From NCBI GenBank assembly GCA_963575645.1, contig OY754464.1, positions 47,854,192-47,918,191 on the forward strand: 64,000 bases of DNA, read 5' to 3'. Of this stretch, positions 1-12,300 are shown piece by piece. The stretch is from Xanthostigma xanthostigma (taxonomy: Eukaryota; Arthropoda; Insecta; Raphidioptera; Raphidiidae). Both the position numbers and the translations under genes were made by a program. Every line of letters begins with the position of its first letter. Within the stretch, counting starts at the first letter, position 1. The notes beneath the pieces were generated by a model, which was given only the letters and a program-made list of their open reading frames with translations, was not told where the DNA came from and did no database searches.

Positions 1-118
1 ACCACCTAACTTCTTTCACTTCTCTGACAACAAATATGTATGTAACTGTTTGTAACACACCGCCGGCCAATAGTGTTGACGCAAATAGTGCCGGTACAGC
101 TACTCAATAACTAAGTAT

Positions 119-240
119 CATGATCCGGATTACTGAAACTGGAAAAATCCGGACTACAATGTACATAATACTATCAAACGACTGTCCGAATTACCAAAGA
201 ATCCGGATTATGAAGGTTCGGATTAACGCGTCTCTACTGT
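119..240 (-). mobile_element. pogo/Tigger-like terminal fragment
   Basis: Read on the minus strand the segment opens with CAGTAGAGACGCGTTAATCC next to a TA, and repeats the words AATCCG and TCCGGATT. This is the look of pogo/Tigger-type termini. No matching second end was found, so it is a fragment or a one-ended relic. Confidence 0.35.
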
Positions 241-2097
<1,857 letters not shown>

Positions 2098-2418
2098 GTA
2101 TAATACGCGCCACGAATCTAAAAGGCTCGGAAGTTAGATGCGAATGCGGGCTTGCGCTTGTACAGTCTGTTGAAAAACTACAAACTCGCAACTCAACAAA
2201 ACTAATATAACAATAACAACTTGACAATAGCGTATTCGACTGTACTTTAAAGCAAGAAAGCGACAAGTGACAAAGGCAACGAGCGATCACCGACGAGCGC
2301 ACGTTCTGGGCAGGTATAGCTGGGAGGTGGTGGGAGCCTCAACGACTCTAAAATGTGCCTTTGCGACGCTATTTGTGAGTAACTTCCGAACCTTTTGGAT
2401 CCGTGGCGCGTATTATAC
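2098..2418. mobile_element. TIR element (MITE), 321 bp
   Basis: Arms of about 38 bp, 2098-2135 and 2381-2418, are near-perfect inverted repeats beginning GTATAATACGCGCCACG. The interior has no coding capacity. A pogo-like end (CAGTAGAACCTCTTTAAG) overlaps the right edge at 2417-2445, so two relics abut here. Confidence 0.75.
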
Positions 2419-3075
2419 AGTAGAACCTCTTTAAGTCCAAGTTTAAGGGAAAGGTTAAATAGTTTGAGTTATAGTTTTTAATTTATAACTTCAACCTACC
2501 CGTAGCGTTTTACTCTCGCTCTCACGTATAATAAGCACTTCAACCTAGTGTTGAAACGGTCTGTGAAACATTTAGAACCGACTAAATGGTCTGGCTTAGT
2601 TATTTTTTAATTTATTAAATACTAAATTTGAAGGTTTTCGATCTTGTATTCAGACATTACAACAGAAGTGTTACACGCATTTTCACGGTGACTCAAATAG
2701 CAGTCCAAAAATGTTTGATAGCTCACCTACTATAAGTGCAACGGCCTCAATAACATAAAGTATGTATAAGTGGGCAGTTCAAATTAACAGTAAGTTATGA
2801 AGGTCGCCAATATACTACTTTGAGTTACCTAGGATCAATGCTCAAATTCTGAAAACTTGATTTGGTCGACATTCAAATTCGCGTCACTGCTAAACTTAAT
2901 AAAAAATTAAAGTTTGATTTTATTTCTGAAATGTAGTTATTGAGTTTTCAGATAAATTTATTTCCAATAGAAAGTAAAATATGTACATATAAAATGCCAA
3001 AATTTGGTCGATATTTTGGTTCCTGTCATAAGAACAGGTAGACAGGTAACTTCAAATTAGTATTTTGTAAGTTAT

Positions 3076-3622
3076 ACGCTAGGAAAGTATCTTTGACATG
3101 CGATCTTTGTGCCATCTCAAGTTTGATTTTTTAAAATCTGGTTCACTCAAAACTTACAAACCCATGGAAACCACCGTTATTCTTAATTATAAAAAAATAT
3201 GTCAGTAAAAAAACTACATAAATGATACACATTTTTTATTTCAAAATGTTTTAAATCTTATTTTTGTTAACAAAATAACAATTATGGTATTTTTCATGTA
3301 TTTAATAATGATTAGAGACGTAAAATAAAATTTAATTTCCTTGACGACGTACTGCAGCAGTTCATTTTTTTCCCTCTCTAATTCATAAGATAACCCAGGA
3401 AAACGGTGGAATTGTAATTCTGGATGTTTAGTTGGTGTATCTTTACAATCAACAACACAGCACTTCCGATTAGATAGCTTTTTACTCATTTTATTCAATA
3501 ATTAATCCTTATTAAAATGCACGTATAACATATGACACTAAGGATTTGGCTGAAGCAGAATTAAAAAAACAAACACACGAGAGGGCGCAAATGTCATTTG
3601 TCAAAAGATACTTTCCTAGCGT
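3076..3622. mobile_element. TIR element carrying a THAP-domain fragment
   Basis: It begins ACGCTAGGAAAGTATCTTT and ends with the inverse, with inverted repeats of about 24 bp. Comparison with the uninterrupted right arm of the surrounding element shows that exactly this segment was inserted, with a target duplication of only 2-3 bp (AT or TAT). That argues against a P element, which makes 8-bp duplications, although THAP domains are typical of P-type transposases. Confidence 0.6.
3241..3498 (-). pseudogene. THAP zinc-finger N-terminus, truncated
   Basis: The first 35 residues after the start contain the opening of a THAP domain: a CVVDC pair of zinc-binding cysteines followed by FHRFP, as in THAP proteins and P-element-type transposases. 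The second half of the C2CH motif (the later C-x2-H and the AVPTIF-like box) is missing; after about residue 55 the frame becomes low-complexity AT-rich sequence. It lies inside the TIR element at 3076-3622 and is best read as a transposase remnant. An exon of a larger spliced gene is possible but nothing nearby completes it. Confidence 0.55.
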
Positions 3623-3652
3623 ATAGGGTTTTCTATGTTGTCATATTGCATA

Positions 3653-3805
3653 TCGTCGGTCTAATTTTAAAACCCCGTAAGTCAATTTTGCTTATTTTTT
3701 ACGAGGTTTTACAGAAGTGTAGGTACTAAAATCCTAAAGCACTATAGCCTAAAATCATAATTTCATAAAATTTTGACTTACGAGGTTTTAAAATTAGACC
3801 GACGA
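3653..3805. mobile_element. MITE with TA duplication, 153 bp
   Basis: About 35-bp inverted termini start TCGTCGGTCTAATTTTAAAA, and TA flanks both sides (3651-3652, 3806-3807). The insert is missing from the homologous right arm at about 7270. Tc1/mariner-type target use; no coding sequence. Confidence 0.75.
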
Positions 3806-4102
3806 TATATGACAATGTAGATAATTTTATTGCGAACAAGATGGTATTTGGTCGACTCAGCAGAAATTAGCACAAGTTAGGGTCTTCAAGACTTAAGTTA
3901 AGGATAAACGATGACACTAGACACTCAGTGAATACATCGAGTGTCTACGTGTGTCAACCGTCGCGACACCGAGTTACAGACGTAATACCGGTGTCGCTCA
4001 GTGTATGTGTTGCTGTTGTGGAGACAGGACGTGTTTAGTGTCTGGCTCAAGTGTCGCTAATTTCGAACCTCCGCGAAATTTTTGTTAGACTAGAATATTA
4101 TC

Positions 4103-4376
4103 ATGACGTCGCGCGTGTGGTCTACAGAGGAAATAAAATCTTTGATTATATATTATGAAGCGCAGCCAGAATATGGCAAATTTCAAACGCCGATTATAAA
4201 AATCGAGTAAAGAAGTCTGCAGCGACAGAGAGTTTGGCCGAACAGTTTAACACTACTGTATCGCTGTATCGGAAATAAATAGAAAATTGCACAATTTACG
4301 AACTCAGTTTAATAATGAATTAAGAAAACTAAAAAATAAGAAGAGTGGACAAAGCACAGACCAAAATTATTATTAG
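4103..4376 (+). pseudogene. MADF-domain protein relic
   Basis: The frame opens MTSRVWSTEEIKSLIIYYEA and, after a frame change near 4190, continues with NRVKKSAATESLAEQFNT, which together match the outline of a MADF (Myb/SANT-like) DNA-binding domain as found in the second protein of Harbinger transposons. Stop codons follow within the domain (for example at about 4275), so the copy is dead. Confidence 0.5.
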
Positions 4377-4391
4377 TATCTTGTTTCTTTA

Positions 4392-4622
4392 TCACAGGTG
4401 AAAAATCTCGTTTAATAAATATTGAAAGTCTTCGTGTTTCATACGAAGAAAGTTTTTGTAGCATTCTGGATCTTCATTTTCCATTTTAGATAACAATTGA
4501 TTATAAGCCCCTAACTGTGCTCTTCTTTTAATACAATCTTTAATCCATATGGATCTCTTTTTACGATGACATATTTTATTAATTGCACATAAAGCGACGA
4601 TCGCGTCGGCACGTCGATTCAT
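4392..4622 (-). pseudogene. Harbinger transposase N-terminal fragment
   Basis: From the second methionine (MNRRADAIVALCAINK) the 76 residues include RRAQLGAYNQLLSKMENEDP and NFLRMKHEDFQYLL, the pre-catalytic helical region that precedes the DDE domain in PIF/Harbinger transposases. The catalytic part is absent. Confidence 0.6.
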
Positions 4623-4706
4623 GGTAACAGAATGTACGACACTGATTTGCAATCAGTTTTGCATGTGCCCGTGTAGACAGCCAATACACTTGAGCTGAAA
4701 CACTAG

Positions 4707-4860
4707 ATGTATATGTCGCCGGGATATTGTCAAATCCGTGATATTGTAATTTCACTAGTGAAATTACAATATCACGATTGACAAAGAGTCGTGATATTAT
4801 AATTTCACTAAGTGAAATTATAATATCACGGGTTTGACAATATCCCGGCGACATATACAT
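4707..4860. mobile_element. Palindromic MITE, 154 bp
   Basis: The termini ATGTATATGTCGCCGGGATA pair over about 30 bp with the right end. The interior consists of two smaller hairpins, each around GTGATATTRTAATTTCACT and its inverse, giving a nested cruciform. Confidence 0.75.
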
Positions 4861-4995
4861 CGATGTCGACACAAAAAATTGCTTACCGTGTAGACGCCAT
4901 CGACACTGGTGTCGACATTTGTGGTCGAGTGTCAGTATTGTCGTGTATCGTAGGCTGCGACAGAGAAACGCGGGCTAGTATTAAATATTATATTT

Positions 4996-6193
4996 TTCAA
5001 TAAATAAAATTATCGACCAATTTTTCAGACAAATATATTAACAGAACTGATCTAAAAAATATATATAAATTAATTAATAATTTTATAATGAAGTGGATTG
5101 GGAATATCAAACCGGTATGTCTCGAATCGAAAAATATTTCCTACAAAACTTGTAGAGTCGAGCTCCCCCGACATTTAGGTATAGTTTGTAATCGGATGTC
5201 GGAGGGGGCGGCGGAGAATAAAGTTGTGAAGAAAAAGAATCCGTGTAAGTTCGTTCCAGACCGGGTCTGATCAGACAACCCATTTGCGAGATATCGCCAT
5301 TGTAGTGCGCGAAATTTGAAAAAATTGAATGCTATTTTTTAAAAAAACCATTGCAGTTAGGAGCTTAATTTTCTATTTATAAAATAAAATATTTTGTTAC
5401 ATAAACTGTCTCTCTCTTATGTTATGTCCTCAAAATTACTTTTTCTTAGCTACATATCAAAATACTATACTTTTCCTTAGCTTTCCTTAGGAAAAGTAAT
5501 TTTAACGACATAACATAAGAGAGAGACAGTTTATGTAACAATATTTTATTTCCCCCAGCAGCAGTTGAGTTTGAGAGAAACTTTTTTTCATTTGTCACTT
5601 AAAAGTAGATAAAAAAACAAAAAAAGGCGTCTGGTTTAGGTCAATACGTCAATTAGAATCAAAGTTATCGGAGATTTAAAAAAATTCGTTTTTCTCCTTT
5701 CCTGCCGGTTCTAATGGACCGCGTCCAGCTTCCGGTGCACAGAAGAGGTCTTTAGTACCTTTGTTATAAAAAGAAAATTAAGCTCCTAGCTGCAATGGTT
5801 TTTTTAAAAAATGGCATTCAATTTTTCCAAATTTCGCGCGCTAAAATGGCGATATCTCGCGAACGGGTTGTCTGATCCGACCCGGTCTAAAACGAGCTTA
5901 CACGGATTCTTTTTCTCTACAACTTTTGTCGGAACATTTTTTTCTCTCGAAATAATGGCCGAGTTATGAGGCAAAAACGGGTATTCCGAAACTTTAAAGC
6001 GGCATATCCCCCACTGCCCCCTTCTTCATGCAGTCACAAACTATAGCAAAATGTCGGGGGAAATTGTTTGTTATTATTTTTTTTAACAAATTAGAAACTA
6101 ATAATTATTAATTAATTTTTTAATATATTGAATTTATATATTTTTTGTTAGTATATTTGTCTAAAAAATTGGTCGATAATTTCATTTATTGAA
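4996..6193. mobile_element. Foldback element, 1.2 kb
   Basis: Sequence from 4996 to about 5440 is the inverted copy of about 5515-6193: outer ends TTCAATAAAT, then ATTATCGACCAATTTTT, then a region with CCCCCGACATTTAGGTATAG, and an inner hairpin around ACTGTCTCTCTCTTATG. The right arm carries extra sequence at about 5555-5770. No coding sequence is recognised. Confidence 0.75.
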
Positions 6194-6209
6194 GAGTTCT
6201 AATCAGATA

Positions 6210-7026
6210 GGCACCTTACACGATCAATATTACTGTCAATACTCAAAAATACTGACAGTATTATTGAATGTGTAAAGTCAAATCGATCGTCAATACAGGT
6301 ATTGACGACTAGTATTGATGCAAATCCGGATTTTTTGATATTCTCGCATCAATACTGGAGAATGGAAGGGATAATGTCAATATTACTGTCAATAGTATTG
6401 ACCATGTACGTTGCGCTTCAATATTCGATCAGTACCCGTTTGATTTGCGCCAGTACAGACGTAACAATGGAGGATAGCCTATTGAAGCTGGTGACATTAC
6501 AGCTGAAAACTTCATGTCTTCAAAGTTTTTGCCAGTTGCTAGATATCTTAGAGTTAAGCTAGTCGTTCATTCACCGGTAAACAGGTCCGTATAGTAGTGT
6601 TTTCCCTTCTTAAGAAAGGGGTAACTATTTGTAGTAATTTATTAAATGTTTCCTCATTCATCCGGAAGTAGTTTTTAAAATCATATATTTCTGTAGTACT
6701 AATTTCTTTTAACAAGACGACATGTGAATACTTATCACGTTTTTTTAGCCATTCTTTCATCCACAAACGTCGACTAACACGATGTTTACTTGCCAGTGCT
6801 AAAATTATGGCTAGACAGGCTTTCTTATGTGAATCCATTTTCGGAAGAAACCAAAAAACACTGTATATACACTGATGGTTCAACTAGTACTGAAGCAATA
6901 TATTGACAGTAATATTGATTGTGTAAGGTGCGTTCTGATAAAACAAGAATCGATTTGAAATAATCGAGTACTGACAATATTACTGAAGCAATACGTTTGA
7001 CAGTAATATTGATCGTGTAAGGTGCC
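6210..7026. mobile_element. Non-autonomous PIF/Harbinger element, 817 bp
   Basis: The ends are inverted repeats GGCACCTTACACGATCAATA (left) and its complement (right). The right terminus is present twice, at about 6884-6921 and 6983-7026. The interior keeps a transposase N-terminal fragment on the minus strand. Confidence 0.7.
6554..6838 (-). pseudogene. Harbinger transposase N-terminal fragment
   Basis: Starting at MDSHKKACLAIILAL, it contains RRLWMKEWLKKRDKYSHVVL and FKNYFRMNEETFNKLLQIV, then RTCLPVNERLA. This is the conserved region before the DDE nuclease of PIF/Harbinger transposases. The frame ends at the LPVNERLA motif, where full proteins run on into the catalytic domain, so this is a truncated relic. 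Confidence 0.7.
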
Positions 7027-7544
7027 TATAAGACGCTAATCAAAGATTTGAATATTATATTTGTTATTCGTTGTCATGGTTACCTACATATATGTTCCAC
7101 ATCATCTAAAAATTAATCAAAGCATGCTTAACTACGTTCTAGAAGCAGCAACTGCTATTCGGCATCATTCTTCAAAGCATAAGCGTTTCTCTGTCGCAGC
7201 TTACAATTTCCGAACTTTAAATCTTGAAGTTTTTGGTGATTCGACCAAATACCATCGTGTTCGCAATAAAATTATCTGCATTTTCATATATTTTATTATA
7301 GAAAACCCTATAACTACAAAATACTAATTTAAAGTTACCTGTTTATACCTGCCTACCTTTATTTTATGACAGTAACCAAAATTTCGACCAAACTTTGGCA
7401 TTTTATATACATATTTTACTTTCGATTGGTAATAAATTTATCTGAAAACTCAATAACTACATTGCAGAAATAAAATTAACAACTTTATTTTTTTATTAAA
7501 CATAGCTGTGACGCGAAATTGAATGTCGACCAAATCAAGTTTTC

Positions 7545-8498
7545 TTTATTAATACAATAATATTATCAAAATTCAAATTTCATTAGAAAACCCGAATGGT
7601 GAAGATCAAGCCAAGTCAGGATCTTGTATTATTCTACTTTCTACATTCAGTGATAAATTATGTAGATTTTAGAATTTAGTAGGGTTAGAAAAACGATTGA
7701 AAAAAAACTAGGCCAGTAGGCATTAACTATATTCGGCATTTTAGTTTTTGTTACCAATACTTCTTGTTGGTTAATCAATTTTCAATCGTCCATGTACAAC
7801 ACGTAAAAGAAATAAGAACTAACGAAAAAATGAGTCACATATCTTACTTTGTTCAGAAGGATAATCTTTTGTTGGAAGATATACAGATGGTCGCTTCATT
7901 CCAGATCTGCTATTGTTATCACTGTGAAATCGGGCGAAGTTATTTTCGTCGTACGATGGTAAACCTTTTAAGAATTCAGCAACAGACTAAAAAAATTAAA
8001 TAATATACAATATTTTTATATTCTACTAACATGCATCATCCAACCTGACAGGCATATTAAATAATAAGTGTTGGTAAGGATTCTTACCATTTTAGAAAAT
8101 TAAATTGAAACTACAAATTACTATTTAAACAAATATTATTGAAAATAATTCTTATATTTTCATAACAGATGTTAACATCACAAATATAGATTTTCACAAC
8201 AGATTTGCATCTACATGCCTTGCCATTTGTATTGACTATTGACAGAGATAACTATTGACTACAAAGTAACAAAAGTTGACAAACCGCTCCAAGCTGTAAA
8301 CTAAAGAAACATAAAAATAAATAATTCCATGTAACAATACAGGGTCGCCAACTGCGATATGGTAGGTTTTTGAATATTTTGAAAGCCGCTGTGTTCATAT
8401 GGTTTGTCTCTGGTTCGTTTGCATGATTACAGAATATGATTTTACATGTAACCAGTAGGAGTATACTCATTTAACAACAGGTTCAAAAATTAAAAAAG
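7545..8498. other. No gene recognised
   Basis: Short frames only. No family resemblance or paired repeats stand out. Confidence 0.4.
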
Positions 8499-8672
8499 CA
8501 ACAATGAACTTTTCAGTAATTGTTCATAATTTGCTTACATTTTTAAGAAATTTGAAAAACTAATTACACCATTCAATTGTACGGAAAAAAATACAAAAGA
8601 AACTGTTCATAGTTTTAATTTTCTTAAAAATTTAAGCAAATTATGAACAAATATTCAAAAATTCATTGTTGC
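8499..8672. mobile_element. MITE, 174 bp
   Basis: Inverted ends GCAACAATGAACTTTT with a second paired block GTTCATAATTTGCTTA. AT-rich, non-coding. Confidence 0.65.
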
Positions 8673-9136
8673 AAAAGACATTTATGAGTTTTTACAATTT
8701 TTGATTGTATTGTTAAATAGGGACTATTATTTTTTATAATTGTATCAAAATTACATGTAAAAACAAAAAAAAAAAAAATGAGCACGAGAGAACTCTGTAA
8801 GAAAACTTTTCACGGTAGAATTTTCTTTTAAAAAAAAAGTTTTTGAAAATCTCAAAAACTTTTTGATTTTTTTATATAAAAAAAAATGTGCTTATTTAAG
8901 ACAAAAAAATTTGAAAAGGAGTTTGACCCTGCAGGCCATCCCTGTAACTTCCCGCTATTTTCGAGTTCAAAACGCTCAAAAATATATAAAATATAGCAAG
9001 AAGTTTATTTTTTAGCTCTTCGAGCTCAAAAAAATATAAAAAAATACTTTGTTACTAAATTTTCGTTCACGATATCTCACGAACAAATTAACCGATTTTG
9101 ATGCGATTTGCGGCGATCGACGCAGTTTTTTTAACC

Positions 9137-9311
9137 TGTTGTATATATGTGATAATTGTACAGCCCTGATTATTATTTAATTATTTAACTATTATGTAAT
9201 TATTATAAGAATTGTAATTTATTTTATTTTAAAAATATTCATTCTGAAATAAACGCTTGATTTAAAAGTATCTAATTATTTATTTAATAAAAATTACCAT
9301 CGGACACAACA
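9137..9311 (+). repeat. 5' LTR
   Basis: 175 bp, TG...CA ends, with AATAAA-type words near the 3' side. The primer-binding region begins just downstream with GTGGCGACGAGGAT. Confidence 0.9.
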
Positions 9312-9357
9312 GTGGCGACGAGGATAAATTCCATAAATTTAATAAATTAAATTAGTC

Positions 9358-12300
9358 ATGCCAAATGAAGCTCCAGAACAAGCACAATGTGGATTATATG
9401 GCTCATTATCGGAATTCAACTTTAAAAAAGCGGATTGGCAAATATACAGTGAAAAAATACAGCAGTATTTTGAAGCTAACAATATCACAGATAATTTGAA
9501 AAGAAGAGCGATTTTCTTAAGTCAACTGGATGAAGATTCATATAAATTGATGCGAGATCTATGCGCACCTTTAAAACCGTCAGAGAAAACTTTTAAACAA
9601 TTAATCGAAGAATTTGATAATCATTTCGGTGTAAAACAAGCATATTTCGCTACAAGGTTTGAATTATATAACGCCAGAAAAAGGGACACGGAAACAGTAA
9701 ATGAATGGATCGCTAGAGTTCGTTGTTTAGCGGCTGACTGCGGTTATGGAACAGAACTGGAAACCATTATTAGAGACAGCTTTATTCTCGGTATTGGAAA
9801 AGGTTCTATTCGAGACAGACTCTTTGAAGAAGATGCTAAAACCCTGGTAGTAAAAAAGGCAGTAGAAATTGCTCAAACCAAAGAAAATGCCCGAGATTTC
9901 AAAGAAAAAGCCAAGGGAATCGATGCAATTCAAATTAAAACCGAACCTGAAGATATAAATAAGATGACGACCCAAAGGCACACGCAGCAAGGACAACAAG
10001 AATCGACTAGATCTTCACAGAGGAGCTGCCATGTATGTGGCAAGAAAGGACATCAGCGCAAAAATTGCTACTTTAAGGACTCCACCTGCTATATCTGTTC
10101 AAAGAAAGGACATATTGCATCGGTTTGTAGAGAAAAAAGGTCTAATAACTCACATTTCTTACAGGACGAGTTTGAAACACTATTTAACGTAAATTCTAGT
10201 AAAAATTTTGCTAAACCTTTTGAAATAAATTTAAAAATAAATGATATTTCGTTAAATTTTGAAATTGATACGGGGTCAAGTGTAACGGTAATTCCGGAAA
10301 AAGTATATCAGAATCAACTAAATAAATTGGAATTAAAGAAATCAAATATTTTTCTAAAAGATTATATTGGACATAAAATTAAAATACTTGGAGTAGTTGA
10401 ATTAAATGTATTGCATAATAACGAAACGCTTAAATTACCAGCTTATGTAATTAGAAATGGATGTCGACCTTTGATGGGTAGACATTGGCTAAGAATATTA
10501 AATCTTGATATTACAAATTTAAATTTTTTCGATGTTAATTCGGAATTAAATGAATTATTGGGAAAATATAAAGAGATATTTTCAAATAAATTGGGTACTT
10601 TCACTAAAGATAAAATTTCATTAAATTTAAAGCCAAATTCAAAACCGAAATTTTTCAAACCGAGACCAATTCCATTTGCTCTTAAATCTAAAGTGGAAGA
10701 CGAGTTGGATAGGTTGTTAGATTTAAACGTAATTTCGCGTACTGAGTATTCCCAATGGGGAACGCCAATTGTACCAGTCCTGAAATCTGATGGCACAGTC
10801 CGAATTTGCGGCGACTTTAAAATAACAATCAATCCCTGTGTGGATACTTTGAAGCATCCGCTTCCACGAATCGAAGACTTATTTGTCAAATTGCAGGGGG
10901 GAGAAAAATTTAGTAAAATTGATCTAAGTAACGCGTATACTCAGGTGTTATTGGATGATAAGTCTAGAGATTTGTTATGCATTTCCACTCATAAAGGAGT
11001 GTTTAAATATAATAGATTGCCGTACGGAATATCATCTGCTCCTTCATTTTTTCAAAAAATGATGGAAACTGTCTTACAGGATTTAGAAGGGGTCATATGC
11101 TTCTTAGATGATATTCTGATAACAGCAAAAAATGATGAGGAACATCTTAAACGCCTTGAGTTAGTATTTAGACGATTATTAGAATGTGGTCTTACGATAA
11201 AAAGAGATAAATGTTCATTTTTACAAAAATCAGTTCATTATCTAGGACACACAATTGACAGAGAAGGTTTGCATACTTCAAAGGAAAAAATAATTGCTAT
11301 AAAAAATTGCCCACCCCCAAAAAGTATTAAAGATTTACAGTCATTCTTGGGAATGGTGACATATTTTTCTAAATTTGTAAATAATTTTGCGGACATATTA
11401 AATCCACTTTATAAATTATTGCATAAAGATATTAAATGGTCATGGTCTCGGGATTGTTCTTTAGCATTTAATAAAATTAAGGAAAAATTGATAAATGCGC
11501 CTGTGTTAGCACATTTCAATCCACAGGTACCAATAAAATTAACTGTTGATGCGTCAAAGAACGGCTTGGGTGCAATTTTGACACATTCTTTTAAAAATTG
11601 TGAGAAACCTATTTGTTTTGCATCAAGAAAATTATTAAATAGTGAACTGAAATACAGTCAAATTGAAAAGGAAAGTCTTGCAATTGTGTGGGCTTGTAAA
11701 AAGTTCCATCAATATTTATATTGTCAAAATTTCACTCTAGTGACGGATCACAAACCGCTAGTAGTCATTTTTGGCCCTAAGAAAGGTATCCCACAAATGG
11801 CTGCTAACAGAATGCAACGCTGGGCGGTAGCTTTATCTGCATATAATTTTAAAATTGAATTTGTGAAATCTGAAAATAATTATGCAGACTTTTTGAGTCG
11901 TTATTCATTGCAAAGTAACGAATCGGAAATAAATTACTTTAGTTATTTACAATTTATTGAAGAATCCAGTAATATTCTTTTAAATAGTAAATATATTGCA
12001 GATCAAACTACTAAAGATTCAGTGTTGTGCAAAGTAAAAAGTTTTGTTCTTGAGGGTTGGCCAAACAGTGAAAGCAGTTCAGAGTTAAAACCATACTTTA
12101 TGAAAAGAAATGAAATAACTATTGAGCAAAATGTCTTAATGTGGGGACATCGTATTATCGTTCCTAAATCATGTCAAAATTTTATCTTAAACGAGTTACA
12201 TTCCGCACATTTTGGGATATTAAAAATGAAAATGTTGGCACGTTCACATGTTTGGTGGCCTTCCCTAAATACCGAAATTGAAAATATAACTAAGTCATGC

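Larger units (their letters stand above)
3912..4970. mobile_element. PIF/Harbinger remnant with converging MADF and transposase relics
   Basis: The edges carry short inverted similarity (GTGTCGAC- and GACACT-rich words near 3915-3980 and 4890-4950). Inside are a MADF-like reading frame on + and a Harbinger transposase N-terminus on -, facing each other, which is the usual two-gene content of Harbinger elements. A 154-bp palindromic MITE interrupts the right part. Exact ends and target duplication could not be fixed. Confidence 0.5.
2851..7544. mobile_element. Composite element with long inverted arms (4.7 kb)
   Basis: The left arm (2851-3075, continuing at 3623-3652 and 3806-3905) is the inverted copy of the right arm (7190-7544). 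Shared words include ACTTGATTTGGTCGACATT at the outer ends and TTATTGCGAACA near the inner ends. The left arm is split by two later insertions (3076-3622 and 3653-3805) that are absent from the right arm, which dates them as younger. The interior holds further nested elements. The superfamily of the outer element is not recognised. Confidence 0.7.

Noticed and set aside
3076-3622. P element, because of the THAP domain
   Set aside because: Comparison with the uninterrupted arm gives a 2-3 bp duplication and not 8 bp.
7061-7327. 88-codon frame beginning MLFVVMVTYIYVPHH
   Set aside because: It runs into the right inverted arm of the composite element and shows no domain; treated as chance.
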